Origin: Diogma glabrata
Lineage: Eukaryota; Arthropoda; Insecta; Diptera; Cylindrotomidae
Length of the DNA: 64,000 nucleotides
Assembly (NCBI GenBank): GCA_963693315.1
Contig: CAVNZG010001065.1
Location: forward strand, 1-64,000
Direction: 5' to 3'
The notes under the pieces were generated by a model that saw only the letters and a list, made by a program, of their open reading frames with translations, was not told the origin of the DNA and searched no databases. Of this stretch, positions 23,550-36,250 are shown piece by piece; positions within the stretch are counted from its first letter, which is position 1, and each line of letters opens with the position of its first letter. Both the position numbers and the translations under genes were made by a program.

Positions 23550-25735
23550 TTATAAGTATTGTTCACTTCGTGAATCAAATTTGGACTTTTATTAACAACA
23601 CACAAAAAAAAATCGTTTAAATGTACACCCGGGACATTAACGAAACCAAAATGATCCAGTACTAATATGACCGTGGGAATCTCTTATTCGGCCTTACTTT
23701 ACTCTAACATTCCGAATTTCAGTTTAAATAACAAAAGAACATTAATAATCTAGCAATAGAGAAAAATAAACAAACTACTTGTTAGTAATTATACAAAAAT
23801 AAGTCTTACTTAGTTATCTGGCAGTAACGTTGATGATCTCCTTCTTCTTTTTCCAGTTTGCACCGAATCATAGCTTATTTAGATGTATAAATTGTTATCA
23901 TCAATTCCTTAATTGGTGAATTGATCGTTAATCTTCATCCCAAAATTCTCAGACTATAATTGGAATATAATCTGCCTTCCCAATCGTTGAGTACAATAAT
24001 GTTGCATTCAAATCCAATCAGACAAAAAATATGCACGTACTATCTTGCCTACTTGTGACGTGGCACTTTAACGTTCTAATTACCACGGCGAAGAAACACT
24101 TTAACCAAACAATCATAGGAGATAATTATAATATCCAGAAAGTTTTTTTTTTTCTTCAGTTATATTTATATTATTTCTCTGAATTATGTACACACTCAGA
24201 AGACAACATAAGCCAGTAACTGGGTTAGTGATGTTATATACCAACATGTATATGTCTATCTATATATATATATACATAAATAATTGTATAATTTAATTAA
24301 ATACACTTTTTTATATTAACTGGGCTATTTTATCCTAACTTTTTATTTTATTAACAAAAAAAACCTTTGCTTCGTTTTCAAGTCAAAAACATGGAATGAC
24401 ATATTCAAAATTGGAAAAATGTGATTTTTGATGTTTGACATCTTCTAATGAAAATCAAAATCGTGTAACACCAAGATTCAGCAAAAATTAGCAACGACAT
24501 CTGTTCGTTAGAATTGGAACGTTCGTTTATTTTTTCAGTATATTCGAAATTTAACTAGCCGTTAAGTATTAGAAAATTTTAAAATGATTATTAATGTAAA
24601 AAAAATGAACTGAAACTAATGAAATAAATTTTTATTGAATTAGAAAAAGAAGATGAATTGGTTTTATTATTGTTTAGGCGAATATAGCGGACGTTACAGC
24701 CTGCTTAACGAAAAGAATCTATTTTCACACATAATGAAATAATATAATTTATAATAAGAAGTTAATGTTATTAAAAATGTACTAATGAAAAATTTACATA
24801 AACGATTTCTATTTATGTATCCCTCTATTTTAATAATTAATTGCAAATCAAAATTCTTGTTTTTTAAGTGCAAATGTATTATTAAGGCATTTCGTATCAG
24901 GCCCTGATAAGTTTGCCTAAATAGGGTTTAAATACGAAAAACCTGATCAGGGCCAAATACATTCAAATAAGGTTACCCCTAAAAGGGTATTCTAAATCAG
25001 CTCCGACTCAGGCCAACATCAGATTGCCCTAATAGGGATTGCCCTTGTAGGACTGACCAGGGCCTGATCACGCCCTGACTGTATTCAGGTTTTCCCTAAC
25101 TAATTTCTGCTCGGGAACAATTGAGTTATTTTTCACTTTATTGTGGCTCTTTTGTTTTTTCTGAAGTCGATTCTATTTTTTTAAAAAGTTTTTTTATTTT
25201 TTTATTTTTAGTGTAGTCATAAAGCAAATGTTGGCTAGAAAACGTTTTAAAAGTAATAACTTCAAATACCGGAAAAACTTTCATCAGTGACTATCTATTA
25301 ATTATAGTTTTATGATTTTTTGCTCAAACGGCATACACATTTCCCGTCATAGAAAATTATTTATGATAACCTCGACAAGTATGGCAATATAACTGCCCAC
25401 TGCCCACAACACTCAAACAGAATAATATGTTTTGACGAAATCAAGGAAAATGCATAAAAAATATGGTTTTTTCCAATTTTCTGAATAACGCTATTTTTCG
25501 CATCGTAAAAAAATTATGGGATCCCCTCGGAATAAACCCAAATAGAATACAATTTAAATCATCCAAATCGAACGAGTGGTTTTTGAGAAATCGGAGAACA
25601 TACATAAAAAACCCACTATGAAACACAGAACCTCTTCTTTTTTGAAGTCGGTTAAAAACTGGATCAATTGATAATACAAAAAATTTTAGTTTACACTATT
25701 GCAGTAATATAATCATACCTTGACATGCAACTTGT
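23550..25735. other. Intergenic, no supported gene
   Basis: AT-rich, with a short TA tract near 24257-24275. A tract at about 25155-25655 begins CTGAAGTCGATTC and ends TTTTTTGAAGTCGGTTAAAA, a motif pair common at the ends of small insect repeats. The ORFs of about 60 codons here have no recognisable features. Confidence 0.5.
24871..25110. repeat. Cluster of GC-richer CAGGGCCTGATCA-type repeats
   Basis: Variants of AGGGCCTGATCA, CCTGATCAGGGC and CCCTAATAGGG recur six or more times in both orientations within 240 bp, against a very AT-rich background. Several are self-complementary. No function can be read from it. Confidence 0.55.
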
Positions 25736-25831
25736 ATCCAATTAAACCGAATTTAGAAAACCCCATTGGGTTTTTTAAGAGTTTATTTGTAGTTTCCAAC
25801 AATTTGAAGTTTGCAAATCTAATCTAAAGTT

Positions 25832-25850
25832 TTATATATATTCAGTCAAG
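25832..25850 (+). promoter_or_regulatory. Possible core promoter of CLIPC gene 1
   Basis: TTATATATA is followed by TCAGTC, an arthropod initiator match, 118 bases before the ATG. The TATA-like run is too close to the initiator for a classical -30 box. The same TCAGTCAAGTTGAG string precedes the inverted paralogue, so it is conserved across the duplication. Confidence 0.35.
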
Positions 25851-25964
25851 TTGAGATCCTCAAAAGTGCTTCAACCCAAACTTAGTTTGGAAGAGAATTT
25901 AAACAAATAAATATAAATCTATTTTTTTGTGATTTAACCAGATTTTTGTTAGAATTATAAAAAA

Positions 25965-28900
25965 ATGAAGAATAGTTTTATGTTAATAATAGTTCTTCTA
26001 ATTGGAATATATTGGAATAATGTAACTGGACAAAACCTAAATATTGGTGAGTGACCTGTGTGTGTTTCAAATGAAAAGCTGTCAACCGGCAATTTCAAAA
26101 TTATATTTTTTTACTACTTGCATGAGAAATTTCAATTATTTACTCAAAAACCCAAGACAATAGTACATTATGATGCTAGGACGTAAAGCTAAAGATTTTG
26201 GACGGATGTGGAGTTTGCAAATCGAGGCGCTAGCCGAGATTTGCACCCACATTAAGTCCAAAATAGCTTACGTCCGTGCAACATATACTATTTTTTATTC
26301 GCCGCAAGCAAAATATTTTAAGAAAAGTTGTTTATTCTAAATTAAAATTATAAATTTTCATAAATTTTAAAATAAAAATATGTGGAACAAGTAACCTTTG
26401 AAAAAATATTTATTATTTTTTCCAAATTCTATGACAACAAATGATAACAACTATTTTAATTGGATAATGAAATTTTGAATTTGCGGGTTGCTTTGATAAA
26501 AAAATTTATTTTTCATAGAATTTAAACAAATACAAATGCTTTTTACTTTTTTGGACGTAGCTATGACGACAAAATAAATAGTTGAAAAGTGATACTTTAA
26601 AGCCGCAAATCACAGTAATAAAGTAACACTTTAATATATAGGCGAATAAAAAAGTTATTTTTCTCAGCTAAGGTTACTAATAATTATTCCCCACACCTAA
26701 TAATAAGTATTTTAGCACCTTAGTAAATAATGAAAATATAATTTTTGTTCGTTTGTTAACTGAGTTCATCTTTGAATTTTTTTAGTTTCTTCCTAAAATA
26801 ATAATAATATATTAAAAAATAATAAGCGTTTTGATTTTATTTTAATAATAATAAATAATGAATGAATGCAAAAACTTCTTTGCAACTATAGTTTAGTTTA
26901 TTTGAAATTTTATTTCGTGTTAAACAGAATTCTGTTGAAATTTGAGTTGTAGACTAAAAAGATTCTAAATTTGGCTCAACAATATTGAATAGATTTTCAA
27001 TTCAATTCAATTCATGTCAAAAATAAATAAAAGCTATATTTTTTAATGCAAAGCATATGTGATTTTTATATAGTTTTAAGAAAATTAATTGAAAATAAAT
27101 TTCTAACTAAGCAGCCCTGAATAATAAATATCCAATACGCAATCCAATGATATGATACACAATGTTTCACCAAATCAAAATTTTTATTTATTCACCATTT
27201 GCTTATTAATTGACATTTTATTTTGTGAATAATTAAGAATTTTAGTGCATTCTTTATATCAAGTAGTAAAAAAAATAGTATATAAACCTCGGTGAAGAAA
27301 ATTTTCTCCATTTCGGTGCTTCACCTCAATGTAGAAAATTTACTTTATCACCTCGGTATATAATGTACTATTATTTACTCTCGTTAAATTAAATGTCGTG
27401 CGTCTTATAAAATTTTGAAATTGTTTAAATTATATCAGAATATGCCTCTTAGGATTCATGAAATTTAAGAAAAGCCTCAAAATTTATTCATTGTTGTGAC
27501 ACATGTTGTATTTTTGAGTTATTTAATTAAATCGTACCGAACTATAAACAAAAAATTGTGCTTTTGTATAAAGTTGTTATTTATTATATTAAAATAGTCA
27601 TTATGATGACAGGTCTTAAGACTAAGATTTTTTACCATTAAGTTCTTTAATCGTAATGTAGTAATGTACTATTACATGTGTTCCTTTGGGACGAAATAGC
27701 AGCTCAAAACAGCTTTTGAGTAGATCATCAATGGAACGCCAAAAATTTAGAAACACATATTTGGCTTATACTAAGATTTTACTGTCCTCTTTTATTATTA
27801 AAAATAACAAAACATGTTTATATTGAACTAAATAAAATAAAAAAATAACCTGCTTTTCATCTACACAACTTTTTCGAGTTAGATTAGATCAAAGCAAATT
27901 TGAGCAAGTTTGATCTTCAATGGAATGCGCGTATTATTGCTTACGTCCGTGTGTCATATATTATTTTAATTTTTTATTTGCCGCAAGCAAAATATTTTAA
28001 AAAAATGGTTAATTTTAAATAGTCAAAATAAATTTAAAATGAATTTTGAAATAAAATATGTTGAACAAGTAACCTTTGACCAGAAAAATTTGATCAGCTA
28101 CGTGATATTTGAACTGTCAGTTTATATGTAAAACGGAAATTAAAACATAATGCACGGGTGGAGAAAAGCGGAACGGAAACTTAACCCAAATTTAAACTTT
28201 TGTAGACAACATAACCTCAAATATTGATTCATTTTTCAACATATTTGAATAAATGAACAGTTTTCAACAATTTTCATTAAAATAAATATAATTTAGCAAA
28301 TCTATAAAATAATAAATATAATTTTAAAATAAAAATAAAAATGGATAATGAAAGTTTTGAATTGAAAGGTTGCTTTGATATTTTTATTTATATAATTTAT
28401 ATTTACAAATATAAATGTTTTTAGTTTTGTGGCCAACAAAACACAGCCATAAGTGACGCTTTACAGAGCTGTGTGAACTTGAAATCCGAGCATAAGGGAA
28501 AAAAAATATTTTTGGAAACTACGATCGACGTAGGTGATTGTAGTAAATTTTTTGGTTTGTAGTTGTAATAAACATCACTGGGCAGCTAAAAAAATTTTAC
28601 TACAATAATCTACGTCGTTTGTAGTTTCTGAGATCAAAAGAATATTTCAACTTTTCGCTCAACAGTACATTTTTAATTTTTTTTTCTACAAAAAAAAATT
28701 TCGAAGTGTGATCAAATTTTTTTGTTTGTATGTACTTGTAATAAATATCACTCAAATCCTTAAAACTGCTCCTCTACACACAGTGATAATTTTGATAACC
28801 ACCCAAGTAAACAAGATTGTTCATAATCGGTTCTAATTTTTGTAGTAATATTTTTGGAAATTTTTGTAGTAAAAATTTTTGTAGGTAGCTGCCCAAATTT

Positions 28901-30657
28901 TGGCTACAAAAAAAACTTCTAAAAATTTTATCATTACTACAAAATACTACAAACGATTAATCGAACAATCTTGTATACTTCGATTATCAAAATTATCACT
29001 GTGTGAAGGAGAATCACCTGTTTTGATGATTTGAGTGATGTTTATTACAACTGCAAACAAAAGTATTTTACTAGAATCATCTACATCGTTTCTAGTTTCC
29101 AAAAATATTTTTCTTTTTTTCACTTATGTTCGGGTTCTAAGTTGACACAGGTGCTTTGCAGCAGTAAAGTAAACTTCAATAGGTAGGCGAATAAAACCGT
29201 TATTATAGTTATTATAATAACAATAATTATTTATTATATTATAAAAACTATTTGTAATGCATAACTGTTTGAGGTTGGTGCCACATATAAAATAGGTATC
29301 ATGCGTGCAAAAGAGTAGTTCACAATCTAAGCGGCCGTAAAACAGTTACTTCACGGTGTTGTTGGCCGGAGACCTAAGTAATATGTTCTTATAGTCAAAA
29401 TAACATCTTGCTTCAAATATTATTCCTATATATTTCAGGTGAATCTTGCACCGTTCAAGCAACCCGGGCAGCTGGTGAGTGTAAATTAGTGAAGAATTGC
29501 CCACAAGCAAAATATGATTTAACAAATAAAGGACACAGTTTCACAAAATGTGGTGAATACAGGAGTCAATTTATTGTTTGCTGCCCAAAATCAATCACAC
29601 CAACACCAGCAATCACACCTTCTATTACACAAGAATATAAAAATTTACTTCGATACAAAAGTATGCTGTTCATACAATATACATGATCTTTTCCAATCAT
29701 TTTTTTAAATTTAATTTTAGAATGTGTTGAATATTCATCTGCTGTTTATGAGAATACGACACGAATTGCATTTGTTGCAAATGCCCTGCCAGTTACGACG
29801 CGTCTCGATCGTTGTGGACATTCAGCTATTCCATTAATTGTTGGCGGTTCTGAAGCTAGCTCAAAAGAATTTCCTCATTCTGCCGCTTTAGGTTACGGAA
29901 ATGACGAAGCAAATATCGTTTGGCGTTGTGGTGGTTCATTGGTTAGTAAACGATACGTTCTGACTGCTGGTCATTGCATACACCCAAGAGATTTGTAAGT
30001 TTATATAGTTTTATTCACACCATTCTTAAAATAACACTTTTATGCTCTAGTGGTGCAGTGAAACGAGTAAGAATGGGCGTTTTGAATCTATTACAAAATA
30101 CAAACGATGCGAAGCCTAAAGATTTTGGTATTGAAGAAATTATACCCCATCCAAATTATACGATTGCATCAAACTATAACGACATTGCATTGTTGAAATT
30201 AAATAGAAGCGTTACTTTAAATCCGTATATCCGTCCAATTTGTCTTCCATTTAGTGCAGAGCAACCAGGAAAAGCCATTGCAACTGGATGGGGTGCAGTA
30301 GAGTGGGCTGGTAGTACTAGTAATTCACTATTAAAAGTTATATTAGAAATATATCAACAACCAGAATGTAATGAATATTACTATGATCTTTCTATGCGTA
30401 TGCTAAGAAATGGATTTGTTGGTGACACGCAAATTTGTGCTGGATATAGAAATGAATCAAGAAATACATGTGTAGGAGATTCTGGTGGTCCATTACAAAT
30501 TTATCATCCAGATGTTTATTGTATGTACATTCAAACTGGTATCACATCATTTGGAATGGGTTGTGAATCTATTGGTACACGGGGCGTATACACAAGAGTA
30601 TTTTACTATGCTGAATGGATTGAAAGTGTTATATGGCCAAATGGAGATGATCAATAA
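25965..30657 (+). CDS. CLIP-domain serine protease, CLIPC type, gene 1 (4 exons)
   Basis: Exons 25965-26046, 29439-29660, 29721-29994 and 30051-30657, all GT-AG; 394 aa. Residues 1-22 are a signal peptide (FMLIIVLLIGI core). A CLIP domain has six Cys at 31, 42, 48, 65, 75 and 76. A linker with a Pro/Thr stretch follows. Activation is expected between Leu140 and Ile141 (SAIPL/IVGG); cleavage after Leu marks the CLIPC group. The chymotrypsin-fold domain has His186 (TAGHC), Asp237 (NDIALL) and Ser337 (GDSGGP). Such enzymes are secreted zymogens in immune or developmental protease cascades. Oddity: Asn331 stands where trypsins have Asp189 (NTCVGDSGGP), so cleavage after Arg/Lys cannot be assumed. 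Intron 1 (3.4 kb) is full of small repeats. An inverted paralogue lies at 58009-61451. Exact physiological role unknown. Confidence 0.93.
26170..26285. mobile_element. Foldback MITE in intron 1 of gene 1
   Basis: ATGATGCTAGGACGTAAAGC is mirrored by GCTTACGTCCGTGCAACAT; a middle segment contains AAATCGAGGCGCTAGCCGAG. A shorter relative lies at 36162-36250. Confidence 0.6.
26291..26650 (+). repeat. R2 dispersed repeat, copy a
   Basis: Starts TTATTCGCCGCAAGCAAAAT and ends ATATAGGCGAATAA, i.e. short inverted ends TTATTCGCC / GGCGAATAA. It includes AAATATGTGGAACAAGTAAC, which recurs in the copies at 27963-29196, 36265-37020 (broken) and 59448-60742 (reverse). Confidence 0.6.
27963..29196 (+). repeat. 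R2 dispersed repeat, copy b, with a nested inverted-repeat element
   Basis: Left end TATTTGCCGCAAGCAAAAT, right end AGGTAGGCGAATAA. Between about 28466 and 29150 lies an element whose ends are inverted copies: CATAAGGGAAAAAAAATATT on the left, ATATTTTTC...TTATGTTCGGG on the right. Several ACAATCTTGTAT / CTACAAACGATT strings recur in both orientations within it. The same nest, reversed, is in intron 1 of gene 2, so it predates the gene duplication. Confidence 0.65.
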
Positions 30658-30840
30658 TAATTTAACATATTTTTGCCGTATATATGTGTAAAATGTTCCA
30701 CTGTTAACAATTGTACTTCCTCACCTGTATTAATTTCATGTCACTCAATTTTATGGTAGAGTTTTACTGGAAGACTTAAATCAATCGATTAGCTTTATAT
30801 GGGTGATCAGCCTATATTCTAGTGCAGTGGCGTAGCCAGA

Positions 30841-32625
30841 ATTTTCCATTGGGAGAGGGGTCAAGGATTATTTAGACTTAATAGTTTAACTCAATAAAAC
30901 AATTAATTAGTTTTATTAATAATTCATTACAATAATATATACTTCATTTTAATGTTTCCTTAATTTTAATTTTTTTAGTTAATGATTTTTTAAAAATAGA
31001 TTAATGATTTTTTTAACGATCTTCAATTATTTTTAATTAGCTTTAATAAAACAAATATCGAATAATTTTTATTTCAAAAAAAAAATATTTTTTCTACTAC
31101 CCAACATAAAAAATCTACTTTCGATGTTTGTTCATTGAATCGAAAACTTCTTTTTCGTCACCGGTGATAAAAAAACCTATACGAATTACTTTCGTACCTA
31201 GTGACGAAAGTAATTTTTTAAAAGCCATCTATTTTCTAATTTCTTAACTAGAATAAACCATCCTAGAATACCCGTTAAGACAATCAATTAATTGAATGAA
31301 ATAATTTTGTTAGTGTTAATTTGTCTCTGTTTCGAGGATGACGTTAATTTATCTTTGAATTATTTACGGACAATTTACATTAAAATTGTAAAAATAATAA
31401 TAGTTAAATATATAATATTCATATATTCTTTTAAAATAGTATGATAAAAAACAGTTGGTGTTAAGATATTTTTAAAAAATATTATTTCAACTATTTATTT
31501 AACAAAAATGAAAAAGAAATATTTATTTTATGTAAAATAATTTAGGTTGTGTTAAAATATATCAAGAATTAACGTAACGTCATACCCATTCAAAAACTAA
31601 ATCTAAACTGATCTTTTTATTTTAGAAATCTGAATTTGATTTTGTTTATGACAAAGTACAAACCGTTTTTAGTTATAAGCCCACTAGACGCAAAAATCAA
31701 AAACAATAAACCTTCAAAGATGTATTATTTAATGATTTTAAGAACTTTATAGAGTAAATAGAATAATAAAATAGGATTTTGTAGTGTAAATAGAATAAAA
31801 ATATAACATCATGAATAACTATATGTATGGATATGTAAAATATTAACGAACAAAACAATTAGGCTTGTAATTAAAGACAGCTATGTCTTTGACAAAAAAA
31901 TTGGATAATTTATTTTTATTTTTATTTTTAGTAGCAGAAATATAAATACACATATACAATTTTAATTTGTAACAGTATATGTTTTAAAATGTGAATTGTA
32001 TGTAATTATAAATGAAAATGTTTAAAAATTAATAATAATTTTTAAAAAGTAGTAGAAAAAGTACAGTCTTCTACTCGCCGAAAATCATATTTTGAATCTC
32101 ACGACCATTACCAACCTCGGCTATCGCCTCGGCTGGTAAACTGTCCTCTCGTTTCAAAATATGCTGTTTTCGGCATCGTTGAAGAATATACTATTTACAA
32201 TATAAAACAAAAATATCGAAAAATTTTAATTAACTTTCATAAAACAAATTTCGAATAATTAATTTTTTATTTACTTTAAAAATGATAAATTTGGTTATTT
32301 TTAAATGAAAATTTTTGTGCTTGTGATTTTGAAATTTAAACTTATTTGAAACTGAATGACACTTTACCTATTGATTCGCCTCAAACCTGTGTCTAGGAAG
32401 GGATGAAAAAGGATTTTCCTGATTAATCAAATTCCTTAAAATATCAAGGCGTTAGATATCATTTTAACTATTCAAACACAATTGATTTTGTTTTGTATTT
32501 AGAACAACTTCCAGGATTCCAACTTCCAACCGATCTACGAAGTTGTTATTTCCCGCGGCACGGAAGTTATGAAAAAATTGCTGTAATTTATTTCTCAATT
32601 CCTATTTCATGAGGTACAGGAATAG
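30841..32625. other. AT-rich interior of the hAT-like element
   Basis: No gene. An inverted pair at about 32060-32190 (GCCGAAAATCATATTTTGAA against TTCAAAATATGCTGTTTTCG), with CCTCGGCTATCGCCTCGGCT in its loop, looks like a small foldback element. Confidence 0.5.
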
Positions 32626-32868
32626 CCCAGGTAACAATTTCGCCTAAATTTTTTAAATTATTCCAACTTAACTTGAGAAAGCATTGTGTAAAACCATATT
32701 ATTCAAGCTTTACCTAAAAAAAGCTTGTAAAAGACTAGATTCACTAAGTTTCTTATATAATTCCTTAAGTAAAGCTTAATTCAATAATAAATATTTAGGG
32801 CATATTCAAGCAAATGTTACTCTAGTATAATACCTTTTATAAGGTTTTATTCACATATAACTCTTAAG

Positions 32869-33754
32869 AGTCGCGTTTTTTCTTCGGACAACCGTCCGGG
32901 ACAGCGATTGTTTTATTTATATTTTTTCGTTCAAATTAAAATTATTTCAATTTTGATTGCATAAATATGAAATATTTATCGTTTATCCATCCATTTTAAT
33001 TAATCTCTTTAAAATAAATTGGCAAATTAAATTTATTTTTACCAGTTCGCAACAAATCTTGTGTTTTATCGAGTGCAGTTCAGAGCAGCTGAGGGAAATA
33101 AACAATGGGACATTTTTAGTACTATTTTTGAAATTAACACTATCTTCATGTATGTTTATTTTTAGATGTCAAAAACATTACATATATGTACAAAACAAAA
33201 AACTAAATTTAATCGGTTTTTATAATTTAAAATAAATACAAATCTCTTTAAATATAGTGCTGCGCCTTAAAACTCTTGCATCATGGTAGGAACCAGGTTC
33301 CCCACAATACACATCAATGAATCTTTTTTTAGCATCTACAATTACTTGCATTGAGATGCTAAAATATTTCTTCCGGTTATAGTAATATATGCTATTCTCA
33401 TGTGGCATCTTAATTTTTATGTGAGTGCCATCAATTATTTCTATTATATTGGGAATTTTTTTCATTTCCCAAAATTTTGCCGGAATTAAATTTGTCTCCT
33501 CCAATGAAGGCCGTATAATATTCTCGACCTATAAATTTACTTATATTATAGCATTGTTCGAATCTCGACGTTTAAATATAAAATATATCGCTCTTCATGA
33601 AATAAACAAATATAACACAAGCGTAAACAAACATTAATGGCGATTGTCAAAATTTTCACTTGAAGTTAGCTAAAATTTAGTTCTAAAATTTTCCCTGTAT
33701 TTTACCAATATTTCTCTCTGTCCTGGACAGCCAGTTCGAAGATAAAACGCGACT
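32869..33754 (-). mobile_element. PIF/Harbinger element, copy 1, with transposase remnant
   Basis: 886 bp. The ends AGTCGCGTTTTTTCTTCGGAC and the complement of AGTCGCGTTTTATCTTCGAAC form terminal inverted repeats. A 3-bp duplication AAG flanks it (32866-32868, 33755-33757); 3-bp duplications are usual for this superfamily. The middle encodes a transposase fragment on the minus strand. Confidence 0.82.
33220..33504 (-). pseudogene. PIF/Harbinger DDE transposase, internal fragment
   Basis: Reads IIEIIDGTHIKIKMP, then YYNRKKYFSISMQ and FIDVYCGEPGSYHDARVLR. The DGTHI and the D of DVYCG are the first two acidic positions of the DDE_Tnp_4 family. About 90 codons remain; the third acidic residue and the N-terminal helix-turn-helix are missing. 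It cannot be functional. Confidence 0.85.
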
Positions 33755-34559
33755 AAGGTAGTATTCAAAATGTTTTTACTCAAGAATTCTATCCCTTATA
33801 CAAACCTTTATTAAAGTACAACTTTTAGGAAGAATCCAAGAAGATTCTTACCCAAGGATAGTTCCTTGTACACGACTTTATTTATGTATAATAATTTTAG
33901 TAGTATTCAAGAAAATTGTTACTCAAGTAATATTTCTTATATACGGCTGTTTTCAACAAATATTAAAAGATTTACAACAAATCGATCTGTCAATATTTTT
34001 GACAGTTCGTTGTTTAATTCGCAATTGTGTCTTTTTTATTAAATCACTTATCGATGTGTTTAAAGAGTTAACAAACCTTTAAGAACTTTAACAAACTATT
34101 ATTGATTAATACAAAAGATTATTTCAAAATGGTAGAGATATTTTCGTCAATGAAAATTTGCAATTGCCATTATTCCGCAACCATTTAATCAAACGTTTCT
34201 GATGATGGTTTATATATTGATTTGAGTTGGTCAACAAATAAATAAACTGATGATAATTTGTCATACAATTCCTTTTTGTATTAAATGTATGTAATCGCCA
34301 TATTGTGCGCAATTTGCTTGGGAAAAAATTATATCAAAACTTGCAACAGATTGCAACTGACTTATGGAAAATATAACGTAGAACGTTTATTTAATATGAT
34401 CATTTATTTATTAACCAGCCAAATTGTGGAACTGAACGTAATGCCAACCACAGCATACTATACCCCTTACGAAGCTTGAGTAATATTTTTATTCTGTATT
34501 GAGTAACGTTTTATTCCTGTCGTGGAAATTGATTTAATGAACGAACGAACGCGTAAGGG

Positions 34560-34620
34560 TAAACGATGAGGAAGACTTTATAGGGCCTGTGTTCGATTCC
34601 TGCCAGGCACGTTTTTATTT
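34560..34620 (+). repeat. tRNA-like B-box remnant
   Basis: TGTTCGATTCC at 34590-34600, preceded by GGGCCT and followed by GCCAGGCACG, resembles a tRNA T-arm. Probably the head of a degenerate SINE; no full cloverleaf is seen. Confidence 0.4.
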
Positions 34621-34768
34621 ATGAATTTCATTTTCCTTTTTTTTATTTTATTTTTATTCTTTAATCATTTCTAATCGTACAATTGAATGGAAACGCATGC
34701 GTAGATATCGTATATGAATACGCAAAATTATTTTCATTTCGAGATTGTCCTCAATCGTAACCAATATT

Positions 34769-35351
34769 AGTCGCGTTTTTTCTTCGGACAACTGTCCGGG
34801 ACAGCGATCGTTTTATTTATATTTTTTCGTTCAAATTAAAATTATTTCAATTTTGATTGCATAAATATGAAATATTTATCGTTTATCCATCCATTTTAAT
34901 TAATCTCTTTAAAATAAATTGGCAAATTAAATTTATTTTTACCAGTTCGCAACAAATCTTGTGTTTTATCGAGAGCAGTTCAGAACAGGTGAGGGAAATA
35001 AACAATGGGACATTTTTAGTACTATTTTTGAAATTAACACTATCTTCATGTATGTTTATTTTTAGATGTCAAAAACATTACATATATGTACACACGTATA
35101 TACGTAGAAAACAAAAAATTAAATTTAATCTTTAATTTAATTTTATTTTTTAGTTCGAATCTCGTCGTTTAAATATAAAATATATGGCTCTTCATGAAAT
35201 AAACAAATATAACACAAGCGTAAACAAACATTAATGGCGATTGTCAAAATATTCACTTGAAGTTAGCTACAATTTAGTTCTAAAAATCTCCCTGTATTTT
35301 ACCAATATTTTTCTCTGTCCTGGACAGCCAGTTCGAAGATAAAACGCGACT
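34769..35351. mobile_element. PIF/Harbinger element, copy 2, non-autonomous
   Basis: 583 bp. Nearly identical to copy 1 for about 320 bp on the left and 200 bp on the right, but with the transposase fragment deleted. Flanked by ATT on both sides (34766-34768, 35352-35354). An internal-deletion derivative of copy 1's family. Confidence 0.83.
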
Positions 35352-35519
35352 ATTATTTTTAACAAAAATTCTCATTTTAGGAAACCATTAGTACACTTTT
35401 ATATGCATTCCTAATCAAAATGTTTGAATAAAAATTAATTCATAGTCGTGGTAGTGGTCCAAAACTTGAAATATGTACCAATAATTTGTTAAATAATAGT
35501 GATTAAGTTTCAATTTTCT

Positions 35520-35640
35520 TTATGACAGCTGCTACATAGAGAACTGGATAGCGTACGCTCCTGGAGAATCAAAGGTTATGAGTTCGATCCCTGCTACAGG
35601 CGTTTGGAAAGATGCGAAATGTGTAAAAAAATTGTGATTT
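35520..35640 (+). repeat. tRNA-derived SINE head
   Basis: AACTGGATAGCGTACGCTCC, then GGTTATGAGTTCGATCCC (B-box at 35580-35590) and CTGCTACAGGCG, ordered as in a tRNA of the Met/Ile type. The 3' body is short and ends in an A-rich stretch near 35670. Likely a SINE, not a working tRNA gene: the acceptor stem does not pair well. Confidence 0.5.
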
Positions 35641-36161
35641 CCGATAAAAGATTAACTCAATAGCAGCAATATACAAAAAAAAGGAGTTTAGTGCGCCAAT
35701 TAACCAAAATATCTAAAGGAAACAATCACCAATTTTTTTTCAGTGGAATCGCTTCTTGAATAGGCACTGAGTAATTCTCTTGAGTAAAGATTTACTCAAG
35801 CACTTTATTCAAGTAACATTTTGACAGTATTTGAATAAGCCTTGAGTAACAACTTTTGTACAACTTTATTCAAACACTTATATAAAACATGTATAAAGCA
35901 TTATATATGTCTTCTTGAATAAAGAATATTTTTTCATACGCCTTTTCTCCTTGAGTAGAGCTTGTATAAAACTTTTATCATGCATAGTTCAAGAATTTTA
36001 AATTTCCCCTTCCATTTAAAATTCATCTTTTAAAGCTTTACTCAATGATTACCTAGGTTAAATTGTTACCTGGGAGGGCTACAGATGTACTAATAAAGAA
36101 AGAATAGTAGACAAAATAGGAGACCAGTGGGCATAAATAAAATACGCCAGAATAGTAAATT

Positions 36162-36250
36162 ATGATGCTAGGACGTAAAGCTAAAGATTTTGGACGTATG
36201 TGGAGTTTGCATCCACATTAAGTCCAAAATAGCTTACGTCCGTGCATCAT
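36162..36250. mobile_element. Foldback MITE
   Basis: ATGATGCTAGGACGTAAAGC is mirrored by AGCTTACGTCCGTGCATCAT with a 9-base loop around AGTTTGCAT. It lies beside an R2 left end (TTATTCGCCGCAAGC at 36265), the same arrangement as at 26170-26310. Confidence 0.7.

Larger units (their letters stand above)
32626..36074. mobile_element. Element with inverted ends CCCAGGTAACAATTT
   Basis: CCCAGGTAACAATTT at 32626 is matched by AAATTGTTACCTGGG ending at 36074. Both sides carry many TTGAGTAA / TTACTCAAG strings (32690-32830, 33755-33960, 35750-36060). Two Harbinger copies lie inside. No transposase of its own and no clear target duplication were seen, so superfamily is open. Confidence 0.55.

Noticed and set aside
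27285..27370. Short inverted GGTGAAG / CTTCACC motifs as a regulatory element in intron 1
   Set aside because: Weak pairing, typical of small repeat remnants in this intron; nothing further supports regulation.
33425..33637. Plus-strand ORF of 70 codons
   Set aside because: Opposite strand of the Harbinger transposase fragment and element end; no features of its own.
35520..35640. A functional tRNA gene
   Set aside because: B-box is good but the acceptor and D stems do not pair cleanly; better explained as a SINE head.
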